Below are positions 1 to 5,447 of a DNA stretch of 5,539 nucleotides, one piece after another (the first letter of the stretch is position 1; every line of letters starts with the position of its first letter). A program made the position numbers and the translations under genes. Source of the DNA: an uncultured Oscillospiraceae bacterium (lineage in GTDB: Bacteria > Bacillota > Clostridia > Oscillospirales > Oscillospiraceae); assembly GCA_934668285.1 (NCBI GenBank), contig CAKUNB010000117.1, positions 1 to 5,539 of the forward strand, given 5' to 3'. The notes beneath the pieces were generated by a model. The model worked only from the letters and a program-made list of their open reading frames with translations. It did no database searches and had not been told where the DNA came from.

Positions 1-165
1 GGGCGGTTTTGGCGGTGGCCCGGGCGGTTTTGGCGGCGGCGCAGGCGGCTTCGGCGGCGGTCCGGGCGGTTTTGGCGGCGGCCCGGGCGGTTTTGGCGGC
101 GGTCCGGGCGGTTTTGGCGGCGGCCCGGGCGGCTTCGGCGGTGGCCCGGGCGGCTTTTGTGGTGG
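1..165 (-). repeat. 21-bp tandem repeat encoding PPPKPPG heptads
   Basis: Eight consecutive 21-bp units can be counted: 165-145, 144-124, 123-103, 102-82, 81-61, 60-40, 39-19, and 18-1, the last being cut by the window edge. Units differ mostly at third positions (CCG/CCA, AAA/AAG, CCC/CCT, GGG/GGA). The exceptions are CAA for proline in the first unit and GCG for glycine in the sixth. The unit length is a multiple of three, so gain or loss of copies keeps the frame. The array probably continues beyond the window. Confidence 0.93.
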
Positions 166-243
166 GCCGGTGGGGCGCGGCGAGTCGGGAAAGGTTTGGC
201 GGCGGTACTGGCCCTGCCCGTCCGGCTGGTAACGATGATACAT
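1..243 (-). CDS. Proline-rich heptad-repeat protein (PPPKPPG)n, N-terminal part, 3' end outside window
   Basis: The frame opens with ATG at 243-241 and stays open to the window edge, giving 81 codons without a stop. The start is supported by AGGAG at 256-252 with an 8-nt spacer. A polar head of about 25 residues (beginning [18 protein letters not shown]) is followed by seven complete heptads of PPPKPPG type (the first is PPQKPPG, the sixth ends in Ala) and a cut-off eighth. Such a tract should form a stiff, basic polyproline-II rod; it is not a Gly-X-Y collagen repeat. No signal peptide or catalytic motif is visible. The gene lies 17 bp behind the 119-aa gene, so it is probably the third gene of that transcript. 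I recall short clostridial proteins with a similar MY-R-Y opening, a proline-rich middle and a hydrophobic Leu/Asp-rich tail, but could not check this. Function is unknown. The forward-strand Gly-rich reading of the same DNA lacks a start in the window and is less likely. Confidence 0.72.
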   Translation of the reverse strand, partial: MYHRYQPDGQGQYRRQTFPDSPRPTGPPQKPPGPPPKPPGPPPKPPGPPPKPPGPPPKPPGPPPKPPAPPPKPPGPPPKPP

Positions 244-260
244 GGCAACCGCTCCTTTCC

Positions 261-620
261 CTATTTCGGCTTGAGCTTTCCGTAGTTTTGCAGCGCGGCG
301 CTGACCAGATGCGAAATGCGCGCAATCTGCATGGCGCGGTCGAGCTTGCCGCGCCGGTCGGGCGCGAGATAGGGCTTCAGGGCGCACAGCAGTGCCTCCT
401 GCTTTTTGTCGCTCTGCTGCGTTTGCTGCATCAGCTGCATCAGCCCCTGCAGCATCGCGCCGTCGACCGGCGGCGGAGGTGGCGGAGGTGCGTCCGGCCG
501 CTCCGGCGGCGGCTCCGGCTGCATGCCGAACGATTGCGCCAGCGACAGTATCTGCGCCATGCTGTCCGGATCGGCAAGAATTTGATTGAGCTTCTCCTCC
601 AGATGTTCCGTAGCTACCAC
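261..620 (-). CDS. Small Pro/Gln-rich hypothetical protein, 119 aa
   Basis: The gene starts at GTG (620-618). An in-frame TAG at 623-621 directly abuts this codon, so no longer version is possible, and the next in-frame ATG is residue 21. GGAGG lies at 628-624, only 3 nt from the start, which is unusually close. The protein has a predicted helical N-terminus (about 1-32), then a proline segment (about 35-51) ending in seven consecutive prolines. A Met/Gln-rich helix follows (about 54-70). The C-terminal part (72-119) reads KKQEALLCALKPYLAPDRRG and continues as an amphipathic basic helix. There is no signal peptide, membrane segment or known catalytic motif. It sits between the 75-aa gene (25 bp upstream) and the heptad-repeat gene (17 bp downstream), so the three are probably co-transcribed. 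The LxALKPYL...R..KLDRAMQIARI pattern reminds me of uncharacterised short clostridial proteins. Function is unknown; a scaffold or interaction role is only a guess. Confidence 0.8.
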   Translation of the reverse strand: MVATEHLEEKLNQILADPDSMAQILSLAQSFGMQPEPPPERPDAPPPPPPPVDGAMLQGLMQLMQQTQQSDKKQEALLCALKPYLAPDRRGKLDRAMQIARISHLVSAALQNYGKLKPK

Positions 621-630
621 CTACCTCCCG

Positions 631-644
631 CGGCGTCTGCGCCG
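631..644 (-). other. Small GC hairpin before the ribosome binding site of the 119-aa gene
   Basis: In the 25-bp gap between the two small reverse-strand genes, CGGCG and CGCCG form a perfect 5-bp stem around the 4-nt loop CAGA (reading the reverse strand). The hairpin ends 2 nt before the GGAGG at 628-624, so it could affect ribosome access. There is no T-run after it, so it is not a terminator. It may be chance in GC-rich DNA. Confidence 0.35.
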
Positions 645-645
645 G

Positions 646-873
646 TTATTTTTCTCCCTCGTTGATTTTTTGCAGCAGCGCGGCGGCCTCCGGCGTCTGC
701 GCCAGCGGCTGAAGGAGCTTTTTTGCCGTTTCCGTATCGCCGCTGCGATAGGCCTGCAGGGCCTGCTGCAGCGTGCCGTCGTCCTGCCGCAGGAGCGCCA
801 TCAGCCGCCGTCCTTCCGGCGAGCCGAGCACCCGCCGGAAATCTTCGGCAGAAAAGGGAAATTTCTTTTCCAT
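646..873 (-). CDS. Small helical hypothetical protein, 75 aa
   Basis: Two in-frame ATGs are available, at 879 and 873. GGAGG at 886-882 is 8 nt from the second but only 2 nt from the first, so the shorter form, beginning MEKKFPFSAEDFRRVLGSPE, is preferred. The protein is charged and almost wholly helical in appearance. An N-terminal F-x(n)-EDFRRVLGSPEGRRLMALLRQDD stretch is followed by a helix-turn-helix-like pair rich in Ala, Gln and Leu (about 32-70) that could be a short TPR-like hairpin (LQQALQAYRSGDTETAKKLL). It has no signal peptide, cysteine or catalytic motif. It is the first gene of the leftward three-gene run and lies divergent to the phosphoesterase operon. No close family is recognised. 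The real-gene call rests on the good ribosome binding site, sensible composition and tight spacing. Confidence 0.78.
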   Translation of the reverse strand: MEKKFPFSAEDFRRVLGSPEGRRLMALLRQDDGTLQQALQAYRSGDTETAKKLLQPLAQTPEAAALLQKINEGEK

Positions 874-878
874 CGTCA

Positions 879-907
879 TTGCCTCCCGCTTTGCAACCTG
901 TTATAAT
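879..907 (+). promoter_or_regulatory. Sigma-A-type promoter for the phosphoesterase-coaX-hydrolase operon
   Basis: The -35 box TTGCCT (879-884) and the perfect -10 box TATAAT (902-907) are separated by exactly 17 bp. TG at 899-900, followed by one base, adds an extended -10. Transcription should begin near 913-915, leaving a leader of about 30 nt before the ATG at 943. The -35 box overlaps the translation start region of the divergent 75-aa gene, so the two directions may interfere. No equally good promoter is seen on the reverse strand here. Confidence 0.75.
882..886 (-). promoter_or_regulatory. Ribosome binding site that fixes the start of the 75-aa gene
   Basis: The motif GGAGG on the reverse strand (886-882) is 8 nt from ATG 873-871 and 2 nt from ATG 879-877. 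The spacing favours the inner ATG as the true start. Confidence 0.7.
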
Positions 908-942
908 CCTATATATGCAGACGGAAACGAAGGGGTGACAGC

Positions 943-1428
943 ATGAAGCTATTGGTTTTGTCCGACTCGCACGGCGATCTGGCGGGGATGCGGCTTGCGC
1001 TGCGGCGCGAGCGGCCCGATCAGGTGCTCCATCTCGGCGACCACGCGCAGGACGCCTTTGAACTGGCGCAGGAATTCAGCACGACGCCGATTGCCTATGT
1101 GCGCGGCAACTGCGACGGGCCGTTTCCGCGCTGCGCCGACACCTTCCTGCGGAAGCTCGCGGGGGTGCAGGTGTTCGCGGCGCACGGCCACCGCTACGGC
1201 GTCAAGAGCGGCCTGCTGCGCTTTTTCTATGCGGCGCGGGAGAACGGCGCGGCGCTAGCGCTGTTCGGCCACACGCACTGCCCGTACTGCGGGGAGGAAA
1301 ACGGCCTCCGGCTGGTCAACCCCGGCTCGTGCAGGGGGCCGTATGGCACGTACGCAGTGATCACAATAGAAAACGGTGCGGTAACGGACTGCCGCATCCG
1401 TGATGTATATGAGGAGGAAACCACATGA
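943..1428 (+). CDS. YfcE/MJ0936-family metallophosphoesterase
   Basis: This 161-aa cytoplasmic protein is a small calcineurin-like phosphoesterase. All metal-binding motifs of the family are visible in order: DSHGD (D8, H10), GDH (D33), GNCD (N56), AHGH (H81) and GHTH (H110, H112), followed by the usual NPGS at 126-129. These residues build the two-metal site that hydrolyses phosphate mono- or diesters, usually with Mn2+. The family has in vitro phosphodiesterase activity, but its natural substrate is generally unknown. The length is typical for the family. The start is supported by an AGGGGTGA-type ribosome binding site at 931-938. It is the first gene after the TATAAT promoter, and its TGA overlaps the ATG of coaX (ATGA, 1425-1428), which implies translational coupling. 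In many Bacillota this family sits next to the RdgB-type NTPase and RNase PH; here it is paired with coenzyme A synthesis instead. Confidence 0.93.
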   Translation: MKLLVLSDSHGDLAGMRLALRRERPDQVLHLGDHAQDAFELAQEFSTTPIAYVRGNCDGPFPRCADTFLRKLAGVQVFAAHGHRYGVKSGLLRFFYAARENGAALALFGHTHCPYCGEENGLRLVNPGSCRGPYGTYAVITIENGAVTDCRIRDVYEEETT

Positions 1429-2207
1429 TTCTGGCGATTGACATTGGCAACAGCAACATCGTTCTCGGCGGCATCGAAGGCGACGACATTCTGTTTGAGG
1501 CGCGGATGGCGACGGATCTGATCAAGACCTCGGACCAGTACTGCGCGGAGCTGAAAACCATGCTGACCCTGTTTGAGGTCGATCCGGCGGCGATTGAGGG
1601 CAGCATCGTGTCCTCCGTTGTGCCGCCGCTGCTCAATTCCTTCAAGACGGCCATCCGCAAGCTGACGGGGAAGTCCTGCATGATCGTCGGGCCGGGCATC
1701 CGCACGGGACTGAATATCCGCATGGACAACCCCTCGGAGGTCGGCAGCGACCTGATCGTTGCGGCGGTGGCGGGCATTGCGCAGTACGGCGCGCCGCTGC
1801 TGCTGGTCGATATGGGCACGGCGACGACCATTACCGCCGTGGACAGCAGCGGCTGCTTTGTCGGCGGCTGCATCTGCCCCGGTGTGCGGATTTCCATGGA
1901 GGCGCTGACCGGCAGGACTGCGCAGCTTCCCGGCATCAGCCTCGACCAGCCGCAGCGGGCCATCGGGAAGAACACCCGCGACTGCATGCGCAGCGGCATC
2001 ATGCTTGGCACGGCTGCCATGATCGACGGCCTGCTCGACCGCATGGAGGCAGAGCTTGACGCACCGGCCAAGGTCGTCGTGACGGGCGGCATTTCCAAGT
2101 TCGTTCTGCCGCTGTGCCGCCGCAAGCTGATCTACGACAGCAGCCTGATGCTCAAGGGATTGCTGCTGCTGTACCGAAAAAATCAACCGAAGGAGCGTGC
2201 GTTATGA
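1425..2207 (+). CDS. coaX: Type III pantothenate kinase (CoaX)
   Basis: CoaX phosphorylates pantothenate to 4'-phosphopantothenate with ATP, the first committed step of coenzyme A synthesis. The type III enzyme is cytoplasmic, dimeric, needs a monovalent cation and is not inhibited by CoA. The sequence shows the ASKHA-fold phosphate loop DIGNSN (6-11), SVVPPL (64-69) and the pantothenate-side stretch GPGIRTGL (89-96). The motif usually written GADR appears here as GSDL (107-110) and keeps the catalytic Asp109. It also has VDMGTATT with D129 (128-135), GGCICPG (147-153) and TGG near the C-terminus. The 260-aa length is normal. The start has GGAGG at 1413-1417 with a 7-nt spacer and overlaps the phosphoesterase stop by 4 bp. 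Its own TGA overlaps the next ATG in the same way, so the three genes are probably translated in coupled fashion. Confidence 0.96.
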   Translation: MILAIDIGNSNIVLGGIEGDDILFEARMATDLIKTSDQYCAELKTMLTLFEVDPAAIEGSIVSSVVPPLLNSFKTAIRKLTGKSCMIVGPGIRTGLNIRMDNPSEVGSDLIVAAVAGIAQYGAPLLLVDMGTATTITAVDSSGCFVGGCICPGVRISMEALTGRTAQLPGISLDQPQRAIGKNTRDCMRSGIMLGTAAMIDGLLDRMEAELDAPAKVVVTGGISKFVLPLCRRKLIYDSSLMLKGLLLLYRKNQPKERAL

Positions 2208-3115
2208 GAACGGAGTTTGACTATCCTTCGCAGGGTGCGGGAACCATCCACGCCTATCGCTGGGAGCCGGAGGGCGCGCCGGTAGCCGTTGTGCAGCTGG
2301 TGCACGGCATTGCGGAGCACATGCTGCGCTATGACGATTTTGCGCAATTTCTGAACGCACACGGCGTTCTGGTCGTTGCGGAGGATCATATGGGTCACGG
2401 GAAATCCACCGGCAGCGGCGCGGAGCGCTATTTTGCGGGCGGCTGGCTCAGCGCCGTCGCCGATACCTACGAGCTGCTGCGGCGGACGCGGGAGGAATTC
2501 CCGACGCTGCCGTACTTCATCCTCGGCCACAGCATGGGCTCGTTCATGACGCGGACGCTGCTGTTTACCTATCCCGATGCGGGGCTGCGCGGCGCTGTCA
2601 TCTGCGGTACGGGCTGGCAGAGCGGCGCGACGCTGGCCGCCGGACGGACGCTGTGCGCCCTCGAGGGGCTGCGCGTGGGCGAAACGAAGCCGAGCGCCCT
2701 GCTAAACAACCTGATGTTCGGCGCGTTCAACCGGAAATTTCCGGACGCAAAGACGGAAAACGACTGGATCTGCGCCGATCCGGCGGTCGTGCAGGCCTAC
2801 ACAGACGATCCGCTCTGCGGCGGCAATGCGTCGGTTGGGCTGGCGCGGGAGATGCTGCGCGGCATCGGTATGATCGAGAAGAAAAAGAATCTGGAGGCCA
2901 TGCCGAAGGAGCTGCCCGTGTTCTTTATCGCCGGAAAAAGCGATCCGGTCGGCAACATGGGCAAGGGCGTCCGCAAGGCCGCCGAGGCCTTCCGCAAGGT
3001 GGGCATGCGCCATGTTGCGCTGAAGCTTTACGACGGGCGGCACGAAATCCTCAACGAGCAGAATCATGCGGAGGTCTACGAGAATATCTGGACATTTTTT
3101 GAAAATCAGCTATAA
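2204..3115 (+). CDS. Alpha/beta hydrolase, serine aminopeptidase S33 / monoacylglycerol lipase-like
   Basis: This 303-aa protein has the Hydrolase_4 (S33, lysophospholipase/monoglyceride lipase) layout. The oxyanion-hole region is VHGIAEH (33-39), followed by the family signature EDHMGHGKS (60-68) and the nucleophile elbow GHSMG with Ser110. A cap region follows (about 130-220), then the acid Asp247 in GKSDPVG and the catalytic His280 in DGRHEILNE. The triad is complete, so the enzyme should be active on an ester or lipid substrate that cannot be named from sequence. It has no signal peptide, so it is cytoplasmic. The ATG at 2204 is chosen because it overlaps the coaX stop (ATGA) and has AGGAG at 2191-2195; an upstream in-frame ATG at 2114 lies deep inside coaX. 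It is the last gene of the operon. No strong terminator follows, so some read-through into the next gene is possible. Confidence 0.93.
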   Translation: MRTEFDYPSQGAGTIHAYRWEPEGAPVAVVQLVHGIAEHMLRYDDFAQFLNAHGVLVVAEDHMGHGKSTGSGAERYFAGGWLSAVADTYELLRRTREEFPTLPYFILGHSMGSFMTRTLLFTYPDAGLRGAVICGTGWQSGATLAAGRTLCALEGLRVGETKPSALLNNLMFGAFNRKFPDAKTENDWICADPAVVQAYTDDPLCGGNASVGLAREMLRGIGMIEKKKNLEAMPKELPVFFIAGKSDPVGNMGKGVRKAAEAFRKVGMRHVALKLYDGRHEILNEQNHAEVYENIWTFFENQL

Positions 3116-3172
3116 ATTGTTACGAATTTGTAATTATTTTTAAGAAAAGACGCATAATATAGCGTGAAAAAC

Positions 3173-3201
3173 TTGACGAAAGCGGGAAAGTCTGCTACAA
3201 T
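3173..3201 (+). promoter_or_regulatory. Sigma-A-type promoter for the SLH-lysozyme gene
   Basis: TTGACG (3173-3178) and TACAAT (3196-3201) are separated by 17 bp, and TGC directly before the -10 gives an extended -10. Each box is one base off consensus. Transcription should start near 3208, leaving a leader of about 25 nt that contains the GGGAG ribosome binding site (3222-3226). It lies in a 118-bp AT-rich gap (3116-3233) that stands out against the GC-rich genes on both sides. No clear operator repeat is visible. Confidence 0.8.
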
Positions 3202-3233
3202 GGGTGCGGTAAATTTCCAATGGGAGTGAAACA

Positions 3234-5390
3234 ATGAGACGCACAGCTTGCAGCCTGCTGGTACTGCTCTGCCTGCTGATCGGCCTTGTAATGCCGGTCT
3301 TTGCTGAGCAGGAGCCGCAGCCGCTTTCTGAGACAATGGAATTGACCGAGCAGGCGACGGAACCGGAGACGGAGCAGCCCTCCGAGCCGGAGCAGCCGAC
3401 TGAGGCGGAGCTGCCTGTCGAGACAGAGCAGCCTGCAGAGGAGGAGCGCCCGCAGACCCGCGCGGTGACCAAAATGAAGGTCAGCGAACAGGGGCTTGCA
3501 TTTATTCGCGAGATGATGTACGGCAGCGTCGGCACCAATCAGCTGGCCGCCGCAGAGCAGGCGGTTAACAGCTTCATGACCCGCTATGATATGCAGCTCA
3601 AGCAGACGCAGTTTGACGCGCTGGCCGATCTGGCGCTGGCCTACGGCGGGTCGATCCTCTCGTCCGGCTGGAAGGTCGAAAAGGTCATTGCCAGCGGCCG
3701 CTATTACGACGCGGAGCTGGCCAGCGCCTTCTGCGCATGGGTCAGGGACAGCAGCGGCGTTTCGCAGCAGCTGCTGCAGCGCCGCCTGCGCGAGATCAAG
3801 CTCTTCCTTTACGGCAGCTACGACGGCATCTGCACGGCGAATTTCCGCTATTTGATCTTTTATCCGAACGGCGGCAAGCTGGAGGACAACTCCGTGCTGT
3901 GCTACGCGTACAATCAGGCCTACGGCACCCTGCCAAAGGCGACGCGCGAGGGCTACTACTTCACCGGCTGGTACCTGACGGCCGACGGCGCCGGACGGCG
4001 CAAGGCCGCTGACCTCGCCGATAACAACTATGCGCTCTATGCCGGCTGGTCGACAGAGGAGCCGGAGGAGGAATTTGACGACGTTCCCGCCAATGCGTGG
4101 TACAGCGCGTATGTGCGCAATGCCGTAAAGCTGGGCCTGTTCAACGGCATGGGCGACGGCCTGTTTGCGCCGAACGACGCAACGACCCGCGCCATGCTGA
4201 CGACGGTGCTCTGGCGCCGTGACGGCAAGACCGAGGCGGAGACCGCGCCCTTTACGGACGTGCCCGCGTCGCAGTGGTACACGGCGGCGGTCAACTGGGC
4301 CTATCAGGCGGGCGTGGTCAAGGGCATGGAGGAGACGCTGTTCGCGCCGGATCTGAAAATCACGCGCGAGCAGCTGGTAACGATGCTCTACCGCTATGCG
4401 CAGCAGAAGGAAGGCTATCAGACCGAGCTGCGGGCGGAGCTTACCGCTTTTTCCGACGCGTCCGAGGTTTCGGACTATGCCGCCGAGGCGATCCAGTGGG
4501 CGGTTGCGGCGAAGATCATGAACGGCGACGGCGGAAAGCTGCGGCCGCAGGGCAACGCGACCCGCGCCGAGTGCGCAAAGCTGCTGGTCTGCTTTGTGCA
4601 GCTGACCGAGACGCTGCCTTTCCCGATTCCCGAGCCGGATCCCGTTCCCGACCCCGAGCCGACGCCGGAGCCTGACCCGACGCCGACGCCGCCGGTGCTG
4701 CGCACCAGCGAGGCGGGCATCCAGTTCATCAAGGATCACGAGGGCTTTATCAAATACGCGATCTGGGACTACGCGCAGTGGTCCATCGGCTACGGCACGC
4801 GCTGCGAGGAGAACGAATTCCCCGACGGCATCACCGAGGAGGAGGCGGACTACCGGCTTCGCCTGATGATGGTGGACTTTGAAACGAGCCTGAATGCTCT
4901 GGAGGCCCGCTTTGGCCGCACCTTCAGCCAGCAGGAGTACGACGCACTGATCAGCTTTACGTTCAATCTCGGCGCGGGCTGGATGAGCAACACCGGCAGC
5001 GATACTTATAAAATGCTGAAAAACAACAGCTTCACGGAGATGGAGTTTGTCAATACGCTCGGCCTGTGGATCAACGCCGGCGGTCAGCCGCTCAACGGTC
5101 TGGCCAGCCGCCGCATGGATGAGGCCAACCTTTATCTGCACGGCGAGTACCTTCGCGGCTGTAAGCGCTATCTGCGCCTTGCTTTCCAGCCAAACGAGGG
5201 CGAGTGCGAGAAGAAATACTATTATTACATGACCGGCCAGACCCTGGGCGATTTGCCCGTGCCAACGCGCGAGGGCTATACCTTCCTCGGCTGGTATGAC
5301 CGGATGAACGGCGGCGAGCTGTTCACGGCGGACACGGTTGCGCCGGACTACGGCAACTATACACTGTATGCCCGCTGGCAGCAGGGATAA
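3234..5390 (+). CDS. Exported SLH-anchored GH24 lysozyme with duplicated lysozyme/InlB-repeat modules
   Basis: This 718-aa secreted cell-wall protein starts at an ATG 7 nt after GGGAG. Residues 1-24 are a signal peptide with likely cleavage after VFA. Residues 25-75 form a Glu/Pro/Thr/Gln linker. Residues 81-198 resemble GH24 but lack the active site. Residues 202-273 are an InlB/Flg_new-type repeat (REGYYFTGWY at 238). Three SLH modules follow, from about 281, 340 and 406, with TRAE-type motifs TTRAM (317), TREQ (377) and TRAE (443). A Pro/Asp/Glu/Thr linker spans 462-488. Residues 489-642 are a GH24 muramidase domain with E503, D512, S517 and IGYGT. A second InlB-type repeat (about 647-715, REGYTFLGWY at 679) ends the protein. 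SLH domains normally bind pyruvylated wall polymers, and GH24 cleaves the MurNAc-GlcNAc bond. I infer a wall-held peptidoglycan hydrolase, perhaps for remodelling. It appears monocistronic, with its own promoter and terminator. Confidence 0.93.
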   Translation: MRRTACSLLVLLCLLIGLVMPVFAEQEPQPLSETMELTEQATEPETEQPSEPEQPTEAELPVETEQPAEEERPQTRAVTKMKVSEQGLAFIREMMYGSVGTNQLAAAEQAVNSFMTRYDMQLKQTQFDALADLALAYGGSILSSGWKVEKVIASGRYYDAELASAFCAWVRDSSGVSQQLLQRRLREIKLFLYGSYDGICTANFRYLIFYPNGGKLEDNSVLCYAYNQAYGTLPKATREGYYFTGWYLTADGAGRRKAADLADNNYALYAGWSTEEPEEEFDDVPANAWYSAYVRNAVKLGLFNGMGDGLFAPNDATTRAMLTTVLWRRDGKTEAETAPFTDVPASQWYTAAVNWAYQAGVVKGMEETLFAPDLKITREQLVTMLYRYAQQKEGYQTELRAELTAFSDASEVSDYAAEAIQWAVAAKIMNGDGGKLRPQGNATRAECAKLLVCFVQLTETLPFPIPEPDPVPDPEPTPEPDPTPTPPVLRTSEAGIQFIKDHEGFIKYAIWDYAQWSIGYGTRCEENEFPDGITEEEADYRLRLMMVDFETSLNALEARFGRTFSQQEYDALISFTFNLGAGWMSNTGSDTYKMLKNNSFTEMEFVNTLGLWINAGGQPLNGLASRRMDEANLYLHGEYLRGCKRYLRLAFQPNEGECEKKYYYYMTGQTLGDLPVPTREGYTFLGWYDRMNGGELFTADTVAPDYGNYTLYARWQQG

Positions 5391-5394
5391 CAAG

Positions 5395-5425
5395 AACGCC
5401 TCGGCGGGTGCGTCGGGGCGTTTTT
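5395..5425 (+). terminator. Rho-independent terminator after the SLH-lysozyme gene
   Basis: Arms 5395-5406 (AACGCCTCGGCG) and 5411-5422 (CGTCGGGGCGTT) can pair along 12 positions, two of them G-U wobbles, around the 4-nt loop GGTG. Five Ts follow at 5421-5425. It begins 4 bp after the stop codon and clearly ends this transcription unit. Confidence 0.9.
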
Positions 5426-5447
5426 CCTGCGCGGAAAGGAGAAGACA

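Noticed and set aside
1..165. CRISPR array
   Set aside because: The repeats are contiguous 21-bp units without spacers and encode protein heptads.
2..232. Glycine-rich GGFGGGP repeat protein on the forward strand ending at TAA 230
   Set aside because: It has no start in the window, and its tail is unlike a protein C-terminus of any family I know. The reverse strand offers a ribosome binding site, an ATG and proper spacing with neighbours. A glycine-rich forward gene entering from the left cannot be fully excluded.
9..665. 218-codon forward open frame with an Ala/Arg/Val-rich start
   Set aside because: It is a shadow of the 21-bp repeat and of the small reverse-strand genes. The repeat reads as low-complexity sequence in this frame, and there is no good ribosome binding site.
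1227..2186. 319-codon open frame on the reverse strand opposite coaX
   Set aside because: It is also in exact codon register with coaX and is explained by the same codon avoidance. It spans the 4-bp gene overlap and has no domain of its own.
3114..3139. Possible terminator after the hydrolase gene (AAATTGTTAC / GTAATTATTT around a 6-nt loop)
   Set aside because: The stem has only one G-C pair, one G-U wobble and one mismatch, and it overlaps the stop codon. It is probably too weak to terminate; it may be just AT-rich promoter-upstream DNA.
3128..3158. Second, upstream promoter (TTGTAA ... CATAAT) before the SLH-lysozyme gene
   Set aside because: The 19-bp spacing and weak boxes are poor beside the near-consensus promoter at 3173-3201.
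3234..3306. Lipoprotein signal at the N-terminus of the SLH-lysozyme protein
   Set aside because: Cys13 lies in the hydrophobic core after LVLL without a proper lipobox; VFA at 22-24 fits an ordinary signal peptidase I site.
3195..5393. 732-codon open frame on the reverse strand opposite the SLH-lysozyme gene
   Set aside because: It is in exact codon register with the sense gene, so it stays open simply because the sense gene avoids TTA, CTA and TCA codons. Its product is Arg/Leu/Ala/Val/His-rich without recognisable domains, while the sense frame has a signal peptide and five kinds of clear segment.
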